Shown here: positions 48,840 through 61,639 of the stretch, in pieces
How positions within the stretch are numbered: position 1 is the first letter of the stretch
How the letters are laid out: each line of letters starts with the position of its first letter
DNA from: Pristionchus mayeri
Lineage: Eukaryota; Nematoda; Chromadorea; Rhabditida; Neodiplogasteridae
Direction: 5' to 3'
Assembly: GCA_036245805.1 (NCBI GenBank)
Contig: BTRK01000003.1
Location: 12,378,464-12,442,463, forward strand
Length of the DNA stretch: 64,000 nt
Notes under the pieces: model-generated
What the model was told of the DNA's origin: nothing
Seen by the model: only the letters and a program-made list of their open reading frames with translations
Databases searched by the model: none
Translations under genes and position numbers: made by a program

Positions 48840-49050
48840 CTTTCGCAACTTAATTATCGTATGCTCATCTATTTAGAGTTAACTTTTGTCCAGCCGCCAG
48901 GAGTCATTTGAAAGGGAATGAAAAGAGCTTCCGAATTCGTTTTTGATCGAGTGATTTGGTTGCGAATGACGCTTGTGCTCTCTAAATCTCGCTTTCGAGG
49001 GGAAAAGTGTCCGGGCAAAGTGGGCGGAGCTTACGGGGCCTACCTATACT
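48840..49050 (+). repeat. Diverged copy of the array-unit element
   Basis: Matches 19310-19440 in order: GAATTCGTTTTTGATCGA, GCTCTCTAAATCTCGCTTT, GTGTCC and AGTGGGCGGAGCTTACGG. This shows the element inserted in the 17.4-kb foldback is a dispersed family. Confidence 0.65.
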
Positions 49051-49559
49051 CTTCTGCGCGTCTATCGCCTGATAAAATACATTGATTGTGATTGATTGAT
49101 CTATTACATGGCGATGATTGCCATATTGCTGTTAAGAAGGCGTATTAAACCACATTGGTGCATGAAACTGCCCAGCGAACAATAAAATTGCAATAATCTA
49201 TTTCTGAACCCATAATTGTTAGATGTGGGACGAGAGGAACCGAATCAGGTGTAAGAGATGGTCGTCCAGATATTCTTGCAGCATTTCCGGCTTGCTGCAG
49301 CAGCTGAAGACCCACCAGATGATGAGCACTAGGAACAAACAAGTACATTATGGATATGAAAATGTGGCGCTGCAGGTTTTGCAGAAAGTAAAACAAATAT
49401 GTCTGATATATTAGTCGTTAATCATTAGTTTTTATAGTCAACATCTTCACTCGATCAAGTGAAAAATGCGTTTTTGTTATACGTGACAATTGCTGATGAA
49501 TCCGATATTTTATTTGATTGATCTTAAAAAATATGGGTGGTTTTTCATGCTATAAAATT

Positions 49560-50530
49560 GAGTTTTCCAAATAAAAAAAAGTTACCCTTAAAATATTTAT
49601 CAAATAGCGGGAAGTGAACTTTGTGCTGCCGAACAGGAATATTAACGATTTTAATCATGTTAAAACATGCACATGGTTTCTCGATGGTTCAAACCAGGCA
49701 TTCGGTCAACTTTCCCAAAAAGTGCACTTTTTTAACAACCTGAAAAATTCATGTCTAGTATAGTTTTGCGCGTAGATTTCGAAAATCATAGTGAGAACAA
49801 AATTTTTCTATTTTTTTCGATCTTCCAAAATGTTGTCAAAAAATCAGTTTTTAGATGATAATTTTTTTGTTTCGCAATTTTTCGAGTTTTAGCTGTCAAA
49901 TTCGTTTTCTACGAGTGGAAATACACCAGAATATGTATTTGCCGTATCGTTCTGGGATACCAAATTTCGACCCCCAAAATTGGAGGTATCTGAAACTTTT
50001 TCAAAATCGACCTCAGATCTTAGCCATAGCGGCCGTCAATCAGCACTCGGTACCTACACTTCAGAAAAAAGTTTGGGAATTATCGAATTTTTCGCCATCC
50101 GTGGACCTGTTACGTTATCTCGTGGAGGGTCTCTTAATCCTTTTTAGTCAATATCTCAAAAACCGACCTTTTTATTTTTTCCATATTTTTATTTTAGAAT
50201 GTACCATGGGTGCTATACAACACTGAAATAAAATTTGCTCATACCCACCCATCTGAACGAACTAAAATTTAAAATTGAATCTTTTTTTCGACTTTTCGAT
50301 TTTTCTCGTCGGGTTTGAATCAGATCGAAATGAAATTTGAGTGGTGTAATGGGTAGTCAGCGACGGATCTTTTAGAATATGCGCTGTTCTAATCGATGAC
50401 GAACTAATAACAATTCGTGGGATTACGGTAGCATCACTAAAGTTAGGCGCACTTTGTTGGGAATGATCTAGAACACTAAATAGGTGGTGGGTGTGCAGGC
50501 TTCGTCGAGTACTACATGTATGCAAATTTT
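49560..50530 (+). repeat. Single diverged arm of the 59.8-kb palindrome family
   Basis: Positions 50150-50525 match 60000-60380 (AAAAACCGACCTTTTTATTTT, CCCACCCATCTGAACGAACT), with many substitutions. No inverse arm is nearby. Confidence 0.65.
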
Positions 50531-50918
50531 GTGCAATTTCGATTTTTCACACTTTGCCAAGCATATGTTCACTGACTCGAACAGTCTCTCTTAACAATAG
50601 TTCAATGAGAATGCTGAAATACAGTTACATGATGAGTGAAATTCACTTTTTTCCGTAAGCGCGATAGAAAAAGCATAATGGACGGATTCATGAGATTGAA
50701 AAACTGACCATATACCGACAACACTATACAACACTATGCGACTTGCTGTTTGAACTCGTCGACGACCATCACCATCTGATCCTTGATCAGCTACATTATC
50801 TGTACAAGCGACGATTACATCGATGAAACAGTTTGAGGGATGGGATTACGGTAGGGTACGGTTGAGTTGAGTACAGAGATCCATTAGTGGTCGAGAGTGA
50901 TTGATTTAGTGGAGTTAT

Positions 50919-52218
50919 CAGAGGTCTTCTGATCGCAGGTGCCTATTTACAAACTGTTCAAGGTGCTTCAATCTGAACGCCCTTTTGGTGGTTGATGTAC
51001 CTGAGGTCTAATAACTTTCAGTTAAGTCGGTGGGGCCGTAAATTCAAAACTGCCTAAAATCCGGCTCTGGCCATTTCGAATATTCAAAAAATCATAACTT
51101 CCTTCAGAGTTGAGCTAAAGGTTCGCTAAAAAAAGCAAAATGAGCGTCTCAACGAGTAGAATAAATCTTTTGTTGATAACAAATCTGGTGAGAAACGATG
51201 AGATGTCAAAAATGGACAAAAATTGTTTTTGGTAGTCGGAAAAATGCATGAAATTGCATGTCCTGAAAAAAAATTATACTAGTACCTGCGAAAAACTATA
51301 AAAATTATACTAGTAAAAAGTTGGATTGGTAAAAATTCCTATCGTGATTTTTAAGATTTGTTGCTGTTTAAATGCCAGATCGCGCGTTTTTTTAAACATC
51401 TTTATGATATGTGTGATTGTACATACTGTTTACTGCATCCAATTCCAACAAAAAATGACTTATTTGGCAAATAAGTCATACTCGAGCATATAAACGGGTC
51501 CAAACTCAAAATATGCAAAATAGCAAAATTTTTAAAATTTCGATTTTTCGACCATTTTGACCAAAAAAATCGAAATTTCAAAAATGTTGCCATTTTACAT
51601 ATTTTAAATTTGGACATGTTTATATGTTCCATTGCAACTTCTGTGCCAAATTTGGAGGCAATTGGAAGCAGTAAACACTATTTACAATCACACATATCAT
51701 AAAGATGTCTCAAAAAACGCGCGATCTGGCATTTAAACAGCAAAAAATCTTAAAAATCACGATCGGATTTTTTACCACTCTAACTTTTCCAGGGGTAAAA
51801 AAGGACGTAAAATTTGAATCTGTAATAATCTCGCAGGTACTAGTATAATTTTTTTTCAGGACATGCAATTTCATGCATTCTTCCGACAACCAAAAGCAAT
51901 TTTTGTCCATTTTTGACATCTCATCGTTTCTCACCAGATTTGTTATCAACAAGAGATTTATTCTACTCGTTGAGACGCTCATTTTGCTTTTTTTAGCGAA
52001 CCCTTAGGTCAACTCTGAAGGAAGTTATGATTTTTTTGAATATTCGAAATGGCCAGAGCCGGATTTTAGGCAGTTTTGAATTTACGGCCCCACCGACTTA
52101 AATGAAAGTTATTAGACCTCGGGTACATAAACCACCAAAAGGGCGTTCAGATTGAAGCACTTTGAACAGTTTGTAAATGGGGGGTTCGATTTCATGCAAT
52201 CTCTCAGAAGACCTCTGT
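50919..52218. mobile_element. Foldback element, arms about 620 bp
   Basis: The palindrome is centred near 51561. The arms end TCAGAGGTCTTCTGA (50919) and its inverse (to 52218) and share CCGGCTCTGGCCATTTCGAA. Its right terminus CAATCTCTCAGAAGAC resembles the arm ends at 11170 and 11750. No protein was found. Confidence 0.75.
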
Positions 52219-52798
52219 TATAGTACAAATCTGAATCTGAGAAGAAATCGTTCGTTACCTAACTTAAGGCCGGATTTAAATTGCGCCTTTATAATTAAGT
52301 GTGTATTGATACAAGTATTAGGCTGTCAGGAAAGTAATTGTAGATTTGGACCTTGATGTTTGAACCGTCCTAAAATCTTGTTCGTTAAAGATCTCAAGCT
52401 AGCTCTTTAGTACATATTAGGGGTTGACTTGATCAATATATCACGCCTCTCACAAGAGATTCGAACAGACTGTGGGACAGGGCCATTTTCGGCATTCTAG
52501 TTTTCAACGGTTTTGGGCTTCCCTAGGTGTAACTAAGTCCCCCACAATCCGAAAAGTCTTTGCGACCGTCCCTCTTCGAGCTGCTGCACCGGTCGCAGTC
52601 TCACCTCGGACTTTGTTGATGGCTTATCACCCTTCAAAATTGAGCTACCTCGCTCATTTTTCGTTTTCCCGGATAACTTTGCATGCTCTCTCGGCCTATG
52701 TAGTTCATTCGGTCATATATTGTCTAGTTAAGGCACTAGGTTCAACGCGCATTTATTCGAAAACAGTTCGAATGTGGTTTTCAATTTTTTCTATGGTA

Positions 52799-54045
52799 TT
52801 GGGGTGTCCGGAAAGTTCGTATATTTTTTTTGTTTTTATGTTTTATTCAATGCTTTACAATTCTCAGTGACCAATGTATGCCCCCTTCTTTCTCACTATA
52901 TACCTCCAGCGATTGGGCAGGGTCTCGATTCCTCTCTTCCAGAATGCGGGTTTCTTCGAGACCGCCCAGTTCACGAAAGCCCTCACAACTTCATCTCGAT
53001 TCTTGAACTTCTTTCCTTTGCAGAAGTCAGAGAGAGAGAGCGGAAGCAGTGGTAGTCGCATGGCGAGAGATCCGGGGAATACGGTGGATGGGGAATCATC
53101 TCGATCTTCAGCTCGTCCATTTTCTTCTGGGTCATCTTCGCTCGATGTGGGCGAGCATTGTCCATCAGAAGAAGAATTTTGCCCTGGTTCAGGAGTCTGG
53201 GAGGGACTCTGATCGTGGCATCTTCCAGTTGTTCAGAGAAGAGGTCGGCATTGATGCTGGTGCCAGGGGCGAGGATCTCCCAGTAGATGGGACCGAGCAC
53301 TGAGAAGAAGAAGCAGAGGAGTTCCTTCTTTCCGTGCTCTTCCTTCTTCGGGACGGGCGTGGGCTTCTCATCTGCATCCACCCATTGCAGTCTCCTCACA
53401 GGGTTATCGTACGTGATCCACTTCTCATCTGTAGCGATGATGGAATTGACCCATCGAAGATTGGATCTACGATGGAGTAATTTCCGACAGATTTGAACAC
53501 GATTTTTCAGCTGATCGGGGGAGAGGTCATGCGGAATCACTTGTGGGAGTTTCGGCTTCTTCCCAGATCGATGGAGGATATCGGACACCGTTGATCTGGG
53601 AGTACCAGTATCCTTCTTCAACTCACGCACACCGGCCATGGGCTTGCGCTTCAGTGTGAGGAGAACGAGAGGTTGATCGAGAGAGGGAGGGCGTCCAGAG
53701 CGGGGTTGATCATCGAGACCAAACTCCCCTTTCTTGAAGCGGGAGAACCACTTATAGCAGAATGGTATGGAGGGGGGCGTCAGCTCCTTCCGACTGGGCC
53801 AGGGCAGAGTGGGCCTCCTTCACGGATCGGCCAAGACGGTAGTAATGAAGTAAAACTGCTCGGAGGTAGAGATGGGAGTCCATCACAAGAATCAATGTAG
53901 CAACTAGGAGACTGATTAAATCCTCTCACTACTCAACGTCAGAATGAGGCAATTCATTGTTGACAAACAGATTGCGCAATCACTGCATTTGATCGCGAAC
54001 TGACTTTTTTTCCGAAGAATTATACGAACTTTCCGCACACCCCAA
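52799..54045 (-). mobile_element. Full-length mariner element
   Basis: 1247 bp, TA at both borders (52797-52798 and 54046-54047). Inverted ends are TTGGGGTGTCCGGAAAGTTC on the left and its near-exact inverse on the right. It contains a nearly full-length but frameshifted transposase on the minus strand. Confidence 0.92.
52864..53883 (-). pseudogene. Mariner transposase, two frameshifts
   Basis: Starts MDSHLYLRAVLLHYYRLG at 53883. The frame shifts once in a C run near 53775. It is then open through the linker, ATDEKW (first Asp), LLLMDNARPH (second Asp) and YSPDLSPCDYH (third Asp, exactly 34 residues after the second), giving the classic mariner D,D34D triad. Near 53035 an AG run is two bases longer than in the copy at 63407, shifting the frame. 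The true C-terminus (FWKRGIETLPNRW...GAYIGH) follows in another frame to 52864. Catalytic residues are present, but the protein would be broken. Confidence 0.88.
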
Positions 54046-54646
54046 TAGATGCGTCTTCTCGAGACGTTTCGATTAAGGGGTTTATGCTCGCATATCTCGG
54101 GGGCTAATATAGTTTCTCATGTAAAAAACGATTTCACTTGATTTGAAATTGATTTTCAGTCGATTTTATCCATATTGTTCAGTCACGTCGCCCAATTTGA
54201 AGTGAAACATAACTCAATAAACGCTTACAAAGGCCAAAAAGTGAAGAAAAAATGCGTTTATTGAGTTATGTTTCACTTCAAATTGGGCGACGTGACGGAA
54301 CAATATGGATAAAATCGAGTGAAAATCAATTTCAAATCAAGTGAAATCGTTTTTACATGCGAAACTAAATTAGCCCCCGAGATATGCGAGCATAAACCCC
54401 TTAATCGAAATGTCTCGAGAAGACGCATCTACCATAGAAAAATTGAAAACCACATTCGAACTGTTTTCGAATAAATGCGCGTTGAACCTAGTGCCTTAAC
54501 TAGACAATATATGACCGAATGAACTACATAGGCCGAGAGAGCATGCAAAGTTATCCGGGAAAACGAAAAATGAGAGAGGTAGCTCAATTTTGAAGGGTGA
54601 TAAGCCATCAACAAAGTCCGAGGTGAGACTGCGACCGGTGCAGCAG

Positions 54647-57600
54647 CTCGAAGAGGGACGGTCACAAAGACTTTTCGGATTGTGGTGGGCTTAGTTAGAC
54701 CTAGGGAAGCCCAAAACCGTTGAAAACTAGAATGCCGGAAATGGCCTCTGTCCCAAGATCAGGCATTTTGAGTTGATCCTCTCGTGAGAGGCGTGATATA
54801 CCTGGATTCGTTTACGCAATGTTTGCATTCGTCTGGTTCTGGAACTAATTTGGTTCATGAGACTGACAAGTGCACAATGCAATGTTATAATATTTTTTTT
54901 AACCAATAGTGTACCGGCAGATGATGTACTGAATGAGAATGAACCAGCTGCTACGACATTGGATGAGGTTACTACTGCCTAGATTATTGTTTTGCTATTT
55001 ATTTATTGAACGAGTACTGTCCATGTTATTGTCCCATTATGTGATCAACTTTTATGATCCAGAAGTGGTGCACGAAATTAAATAGTGCTTAGTGAAATTT
55101 ATTGCACGAAACATCCTAGTAAGCAATGGAGTTTATTCAATATAATTGGGAACTCTCAATTAACAGGACTAGGATGAGTAGTCTATAGACGGATGTAATA
55201 TTTCAGAAGAGAGTTTTGTGCCACTTCCGCGTCTTGCCACTTCCGAGTATCGCAATCAAAATTGTGTTTCAGCAGCGCTATTGCAGTAATTTATCAGAGG
55301 ATTTCTGAGAGATTCGAGTTATTTCCTACAGGCTCCGTACAACGAAAACCTAACCTATACTGAAAAGTTGACCCTAGGGGTACTTTTTGACGTAGATCAC
55401 GAAAATCGACCTTATGAGGCCCTATCTCTGACCCCTCATTCTCTGTGGTGCGCCGAAGTGGGCGGTCGGTTTTTGAAACTTTTGTTTGGAGCTTCCAAAC
55501 CCCGTACATATATAGTAACTCTGAAAGATCTCGACGAGATCAGCATTTTTACTGTTGGAAGCGAAGGGCTAGCTCATCTGAGAAAAAAGTTATGGCCGTT
55601 TGAAATCTCAAAATTGCCTCCCTGAAAATTTTTCTAAAGCCCATGACAAATTTTATTTTTTCATTCGATTCCCCATCCATTTTTGCCCTTTGTGCCTAAA
55701 TTTCACGGGATTTGCATCTGTACCTTATCTTCGTTTCCTCCTTCGAAAGAGGAGAAGTCGCTGTATTTCGCAATATACCGAAATTTCGATTTTGTGTCCG
55801 AGCTCAGTAAATGTCTCGATTTTCTCATTTATGGTTCCAATACTATTACATATTTATTGTTTTGAGATTTGAGGCCGAAATGTAATATATATTAATGTTT
55901 ATAGTCGAGATCGAACATATGAGACCGTTCGGGATAGATTCGAGAAAACCTCTGAACCGCCCAACCTATGGACCACATGAAAACATGTTTCCTGGGGAAG
56001 TTTTCGATGCCGAACATCATGGTCAACTTCATTTTGCATGAATTATTCATTTGAAGTCCGTGTGGCGCCTTTTCACTTCCGGTCAAATATTGCTTTTCGC
56101 ATATCGCAGACTTCAAATACACTCTAGAAAAACGAAATTTCGCGCAAAAAGTCTTTCATGGATAATCGACCTATGTACAGTACGTGCTAATCGCCTTGAC
56201 CATGTGCGTGCGCCGCGCTGCGCGGCGGCGTGCGGCTTACGCGGATTGATTTTGCGGGATGAATATTATTTTTCACGATTCGAACCTATTACTTTCGAAT
56301 TCTCCGTAAAATTTCCCATCGAAAGGAGTATTCATTCATATTTTTAAAGATATATTTATATTTATAAATCAATATTTTGAATGCGGAATTTCTGCTAAAA
56401 ATTTTGCATTAATTGTATTTTACTGGATATTTGTTGGCAAAATTCACAAAACATGACCATACTGATGTCTGCGAAGTATCACGTATACCCCTTCAGAAAA
56501 TATGTTCCAACTGAGTCTCGATTAAGTTTGGACCGAATTACATGTTATTGAAAACATATTGTCGACGCTGGCTACATAAAACTTGTTCGGATTTTTTGCA
56601 TCGAAGACCGAGTATACAGGCTTCACTATGAGTGTGGTATATTCACCCACCAAGAGGCTATATTCTCATAAAAAATATTGGCGCCTGCATATATCTCGTT
56701 TCTAATTTTAACTTTGTCCTACTCTTGCCTCTCCGATTGGGCAATGCTGATAGGGTGCGCATATGAAAGAGTATGCAATGCCTCATTAGGGCTCCATTCG
56801 AGGAAATGATATCCTTATGCGAGGAATTGGAACAGTAGTGAATACAATTAGGTCTAATTAGTTATGAATATTTCCGATATGTATGTTGTAAGTGTTCATG
56901 ACCTAATCTTTCCCAGTATATCTTGAAGATTCTGAAATTACAGTGAATGCACAGATTTGCGTTTCACTTGCTAGTGATCCAGTAAAATACAATTAATGCA
57001 AAATTTTTAGCAGAAATTCCGCATTCAAAATATTGATTTATAAATATAAATATATCTTTAAAAATATGAATGAATACTCCTTTCGATGGGAAATTTTACG
57101 GAGAATTCGAAAGTAATAGGTTCGAATCGTGAAAAATAATATTCATCCCGCAAAATCAATCCGCGTAAGCCGCACGCCGCCGCGCAGCGCGGCGCACGCA
57201 CATGGTCAAGGCGATTAGCACGTACTGTACATAGGTCGATTATCCATGAAAGACTTTTTGCGCGAAATTTCGTTTTTCTAGAGTGTATTTGAAGTCTGCG
57301 ATATGCGAAAAGCAATATTTGACCGGAAGTGAAAAGGCGCCACACGGACTTCAAATGAATAATTCATGCAAAATGAAGTTGACCATGATGTTCGGCATCG
57401 AAAACTTCCCCAGGAAACATGTTTTTATGTGGTCCATAGGTTGGGCGGTTCAGAGGTTTTCTCGAATCTATCCCGAACGGTCTCATATGTTCGATCTCGA
57501 CTATAAACATTAATATATATTACATTTCGGCCTCAAATCTCAAAACAATAAATATGTAATAGTATTGGAACCATAAATGAGAAAATCGAGACATTTACAG

Positions 57601-58758
57601 AGCTCGGACACAAAATCGAAATTTCGGTATATTGCGAAATACAGCGACTTCTCCTCTTTCGAAGGAGGAAACGAAGATAAGGTACAGATGCAAATCCCGT
57701 GAAATTTAGGCACAAAGGGCAAAAATGGATGGGGAATCGAATGAAAAAATAAAATTTGTCATGGGCTTTAGAAAAATTTTCAGGGAGGCAATTTTGAGAT
57801 TTCAAACGGCCATAACTTTTTTCTCAGATGAGCTAGCCCTTCGCTTCCAACAGTAAAAATGCTGATCTCGTCGAGATCTTTCAGAGTTACTATATATGTA
57901 CGGGGTTTGGAAGCTCCAAACAAAAGTTTCAAAAACCGACCGCCCACTTCGGCGCACCACAGAGAATGAGGGGTCAGAGATAGGGCCTCATAAGGTCGAT
58001 TTTCGTGATCTACGTCAAAAAGTACCCCTAGGGTCAACTTTTCAGTATAGGTTAGGTTTTCGTTGTACGGAGCCTGTAGGAAATAACTCGAATCTCTCAG
58101 AAATCCTCTGATAAATTACTGCAATAGCGCTGCTGAAACACAATTTTGATTGCGATACTCGGAAGTGGCAAGACGCGGAAGTGGCACAAAACTCTCTTCT
58201 GAAATATTACATCCGTCTATAGACTACTCATCCTAGTCCTGTTAATTGAGAGTTCCCAATTATATTGAATAAACTCCATTGCTTACTAGGATGTTTCGTG
58301 CAATAAATTTCACTAAGCACTATTTAATTTCGTGCACCACTTCTGGATCATAAAAGTTGATCACATAATGGGACAATAACATGGACAGTACTCGTTCAAT
58401 AAATAAATAGCAAAACAATAATCTAGGCAGTAGTAACCTCATCCAATGTCGTAGCAGCTGGTTCATTCTCATTCAGTACATCATCTGCCGGTACACTATT
58501 GGTTTAAAAAAATATTATAACATTGCATTGTGCACTTGTCAGTCTCATGAACCAAATTAGTTCCAGAACCAGACGAATGCAAACATTGCGTAAACGAATC
58601 CAGGTATATCACGCCTCTCACGAGAGGATCAACTCAAAATGCCTGATCTTGGGACAGAGGCCATTTCCGGCATTCTAGTTTTCAACGGTTTTGGGCTTCC
58701 CTAGGTCTAACTAAGCCCACCACAATCCGAAAAGTCTTTGTGACCGTCCCTCTTCGAG
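54647..58758. repeat. Large palindrome, 1.78-kb arms
   Basis: Arms 54647-56428 and 56977-58758 (1782 bp each, symmetric about 56702.5) are almost identical; one clear mismatch lies in the GAGCTC(A/T)GTAAATG stretch. The 548-bp spacer is unique apart from a mariner fragment. The left arm begins inside the right arm of the foldback at 52437-54800, so this is an inverted segmental duplication that copied neighbouring DNA, not a single transposon. Open frames in the arms are mirror copies without recognisable domains. Confidence 0.92.
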
Positions 58759-58829
58759 GCAAGAAACTGCCTGGCCAGAAATTTGTGAACAATTTGATGC
58801 CTTATTGCTATTATTATTATTTTAAAGTT
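58759..58829 (+). repeat. 71-bp filler identical to 63022-63092
   Basis: Begins GCAAGAAACTGCCTGGCCAG. It sits exactly between the end of one palindrome (58758) and the start of the next (58830). It is an identical copy of part of a dispersed repeat 4.3 kb away. Confidence 0.9.
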
Positions 58830-58938
58830 TTTATTTCTTATTTTCCCTTCCGGAAAATACTGTTGACGCTGTGAATAATATCACACATTCAAGCTGACGA
58901 AACGACTGCTGCAGCTACTGCAGGGAGAGTAGGGAGAG

Positions 58939-58970
<32 letters not shown>

Positions 58971-60686
58971 AGGCATGTCTGGCATCGAGTCCGCAATTCA
59001 ACTTTGTCGTTTTATAAATATTTATCTCGAAGAAAAACGATTGATTCTGCGCCGCCTCAGCTTAAAAATTATCAAGAGCAATGATTGCCTAATTAGAGAT
59101 TTTTAGAATACATAGTATATCTAGCCTACCTCACCTCTTTCCGAAGGCTGCAGCACCCTCAGACGACACGATGTCTGGTTGCATAATAATCAGACATCGA
59201 TAAGTATGAGAAACTATCTGAGTGAGTAAACATATTTGTAAAGACCCTTGGCAAAGTGAAAAAATCGATCGCCTAAAACTTGCATACATGTAGTACTCTA
59301 CGACGCCTGCTCACCCACCACTTATTGAGTGTTCTAGATCATTCCCAACGAAGTGCGCCTAACTTTAGAGTTGCTACCGTAATCCAACAATTTTTATTAT
59401 TTCATCATCGATTAGAACGGCGCATATTCAAAAAACATCCGACGCTGCCGGCCCATTATACCCCAGAAGTTTCATTTCGATCTGATACAAACCCGTCGAG
59501 AAAAATCAAAAAGTCGAAAAAAAATTTTAATTTTAAATTCTAGTTCGTTCAGATGGGTGGGAATGAGCCATTTTTATTTCAGCGTTGCATAGAGCACCCA
59601 TGATACATTCTAAAATAAAAATATGAAAAAAATAAAAAGGTCGGTTTTTGAAATATTGACGAAAAACGACTAAATCTGAGAATAAAGTCAGTTTTTGATG
59701 AGCTCTATAGCCTACCGTAACCCATCCTGGATGCAGTACTCGATAATCTAAATCGATTATCATTATCAGAATTTCGATATTCCTTTGCGCGCGCGGGAGC
59801 GCAGGTCTTTAAAAGCTACCGTAATTCCACATGGATTACGGTAGATTTCTAAGACCTGCGCTCCCGCGCGCGCGAAGGAATACCGAAATTCTACTAATGG
59901 TAATTGATTTCCCCCATCAAGCACTTCATGTTGGATGGGGTACGGTAGGCCGCTGAGCTCGTCAAAAACTGACTTTATTCTCAGATTTAGTCGTTTTTCG
60001 TCAATATTTCAAAAACCGACCTTTTTATTTTTTTCATATTTTTATTTTAGAATGTATCATGGGTGCTCTATGCAACGCTGAAATAAAAATGGCTCATTCC
60101 CACCCATCTGAACGAACTAGAATTTAAAATTAAAATTTTTTTTCGACTTTTTGATTTTTCTCGACGGGTTTGTATCAGATCGAAATGAAACTTCTGGGGT
60201 ATAATGGGCCGGCAGCGTCGGATGTTTTTTGAATATGCGCCGTTCTAATCGATGATGAAATAATAAAAATTGTTGGATTACGGTAGCAACTCTAAAGTTA
60301 GGCGCACTTCGTTGGGAATGATCTAGAACACTCAATAAGTGGTGGGTGAGCAGGCGTCGTAGAGTACTACATGTATGCAAGTTTTAGGCGATCGATTTTT
60401 TCACTTTGCCAAGGGTCTTTACAAATATGTTTACTCACTCAGATAGTTTCTCATACTTATCGATGTCTGATTATTATGCAACCAGACATCGTGTCGTCTG
60501 AGGGTGCTGCAGCCTTCGGAAAGAGGTGAGGTAGGCTAGATATACTATGTATTCTAAAAATCTCTAATTAGGCAATCATTGCTCTTGATAATTTTTAAGC
60601 TGAGGCGGCGCAGAATCAATCGTTTTTCTTCGAGATAAATATTTATAAAACGACAAAGTTGAATTGCGGACTCGATGCCAGACACG

Positions 60687-60727
<41 letters not shown>

Positions 60728-60836
60728 CTCTCCCTACTCTCCCTGCAGTAGCTGCAGCAGTCGTTTCGGCAGCTTGAATGTGGGATATTATTCACAGCGT
60801 CAACAGTATTTTCCGGAAGGGAAAATAAGAAATAAA
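58830..60836. repeat. Near-spacerless 2-kb palindrome
   Basis: The arms meet near 59830 around CCACATGG with TACGGTAG stems. GCGCGCGCGGGAGCGCAGGT-type GC hairpins flank the centre. The arms differ by a GA-run length (about 58940 versus 60690) and in a diverged inner stretch (about 59700-59760 versus 59900-59960). A single-arm relative lies at 49560-50530. Confidence 0.88.
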
Positions 60837-61639
60837 TTGGTTCAGTGTCGGTTTTTATTTTATGAAACAAATTTGGTGCACGTGCATTTCGAAAGTTTAA
60901 CAAAATATTTCTGAACCTTCAATTTTTGAATTTTCGGAGCTCGAAATGCGACTCCATGACTCAAAGGATACGATATAATTGTCGATATTGTATTTATATT
61001 GTGGAATCGAGTGATGGTGGGAACGTTAGCATCTGAATATTACATAGTCCATGTCATTGACGGTACAGTAACAATGGTGTTCTGTAACAAGAATTTGTGA
61101 AATGATGGATTTCAAATTATCGATTAATTCCATGATTCATGTACTCGACTTTAATTGCAGCTGGATCTCGTGAAACAACTGAGCTTGGCGCAACTGCATG
61201 CTGCAGACTTCAATTGAGTGGAGTGATGATTCTTATCGTTAACAGGATCTCACTTCGTTTGATATTTTGTTAGATTTTTTTAAAGAAAGTAACTAAGGAT
61301 GGGGCAAAAACTGGGTACGTGTTTCATGCTGACACCCGTCGTGCCTCCACTACCGATGGCTATGGAGGGAGACTGGGTTATTGGTGATATTGTTCTACGT
61401 ATGAGTTGGAGATCGGATTGAGACATGGAGTGGGCAGGTATAGGCCGCGTGATACCTGGATGGGCAGGGTTAGAAACTGGGAAGCCGGAAAAGTTTTTTT
61501 TCAATTTTCTGATTAACATCCCTAACTTTTGTACATAACTGCGTTTGAATTTGAAAATAGGGAAACAACATGGCGCGTATTTTCATTATTACCCATGAAA
61601 CTTCTTCAATAAGTTATGGCTCTAGCGTGATGGCCTAAC
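60837..61639. repeat. Dispersed-repeat fragments
   Basis: A TTTGGTGCACGTGCA block lies at about 60870, with CTGCATGCTGCAGACTTCA near 61195. No gene was seen. Confidence 0.4.

Larger units (their letters stand above)
52437..54800. mobile_element. Foldback element interrupted by a mariner
   Basis: Ends TATATCACGCCTCTCAC (52437) and inverse (to 54800). The left arm is 52437-52796 plus 54048-54230 and the right arm about 54247-54800. The 1.25-kb mariner sits inside the left arm only, so it arrived after the foldback formed. No foldback protein was found. Confidence 0.8.

Noticed and set aside
53049..53303. Plus-strand frames over the mariner transposase, also 63471-63905
   Set aside because: Antisense shadows of the transposase reading frame, which has catalytic motifs on the minus strand.
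55294..58111. Mirror-image frames of 60-98 codons in the palindrome arms
   Set aside because: Identical because the arms are inverted duplicates. The diverged relative at 13640-13930 does not keep the frames.
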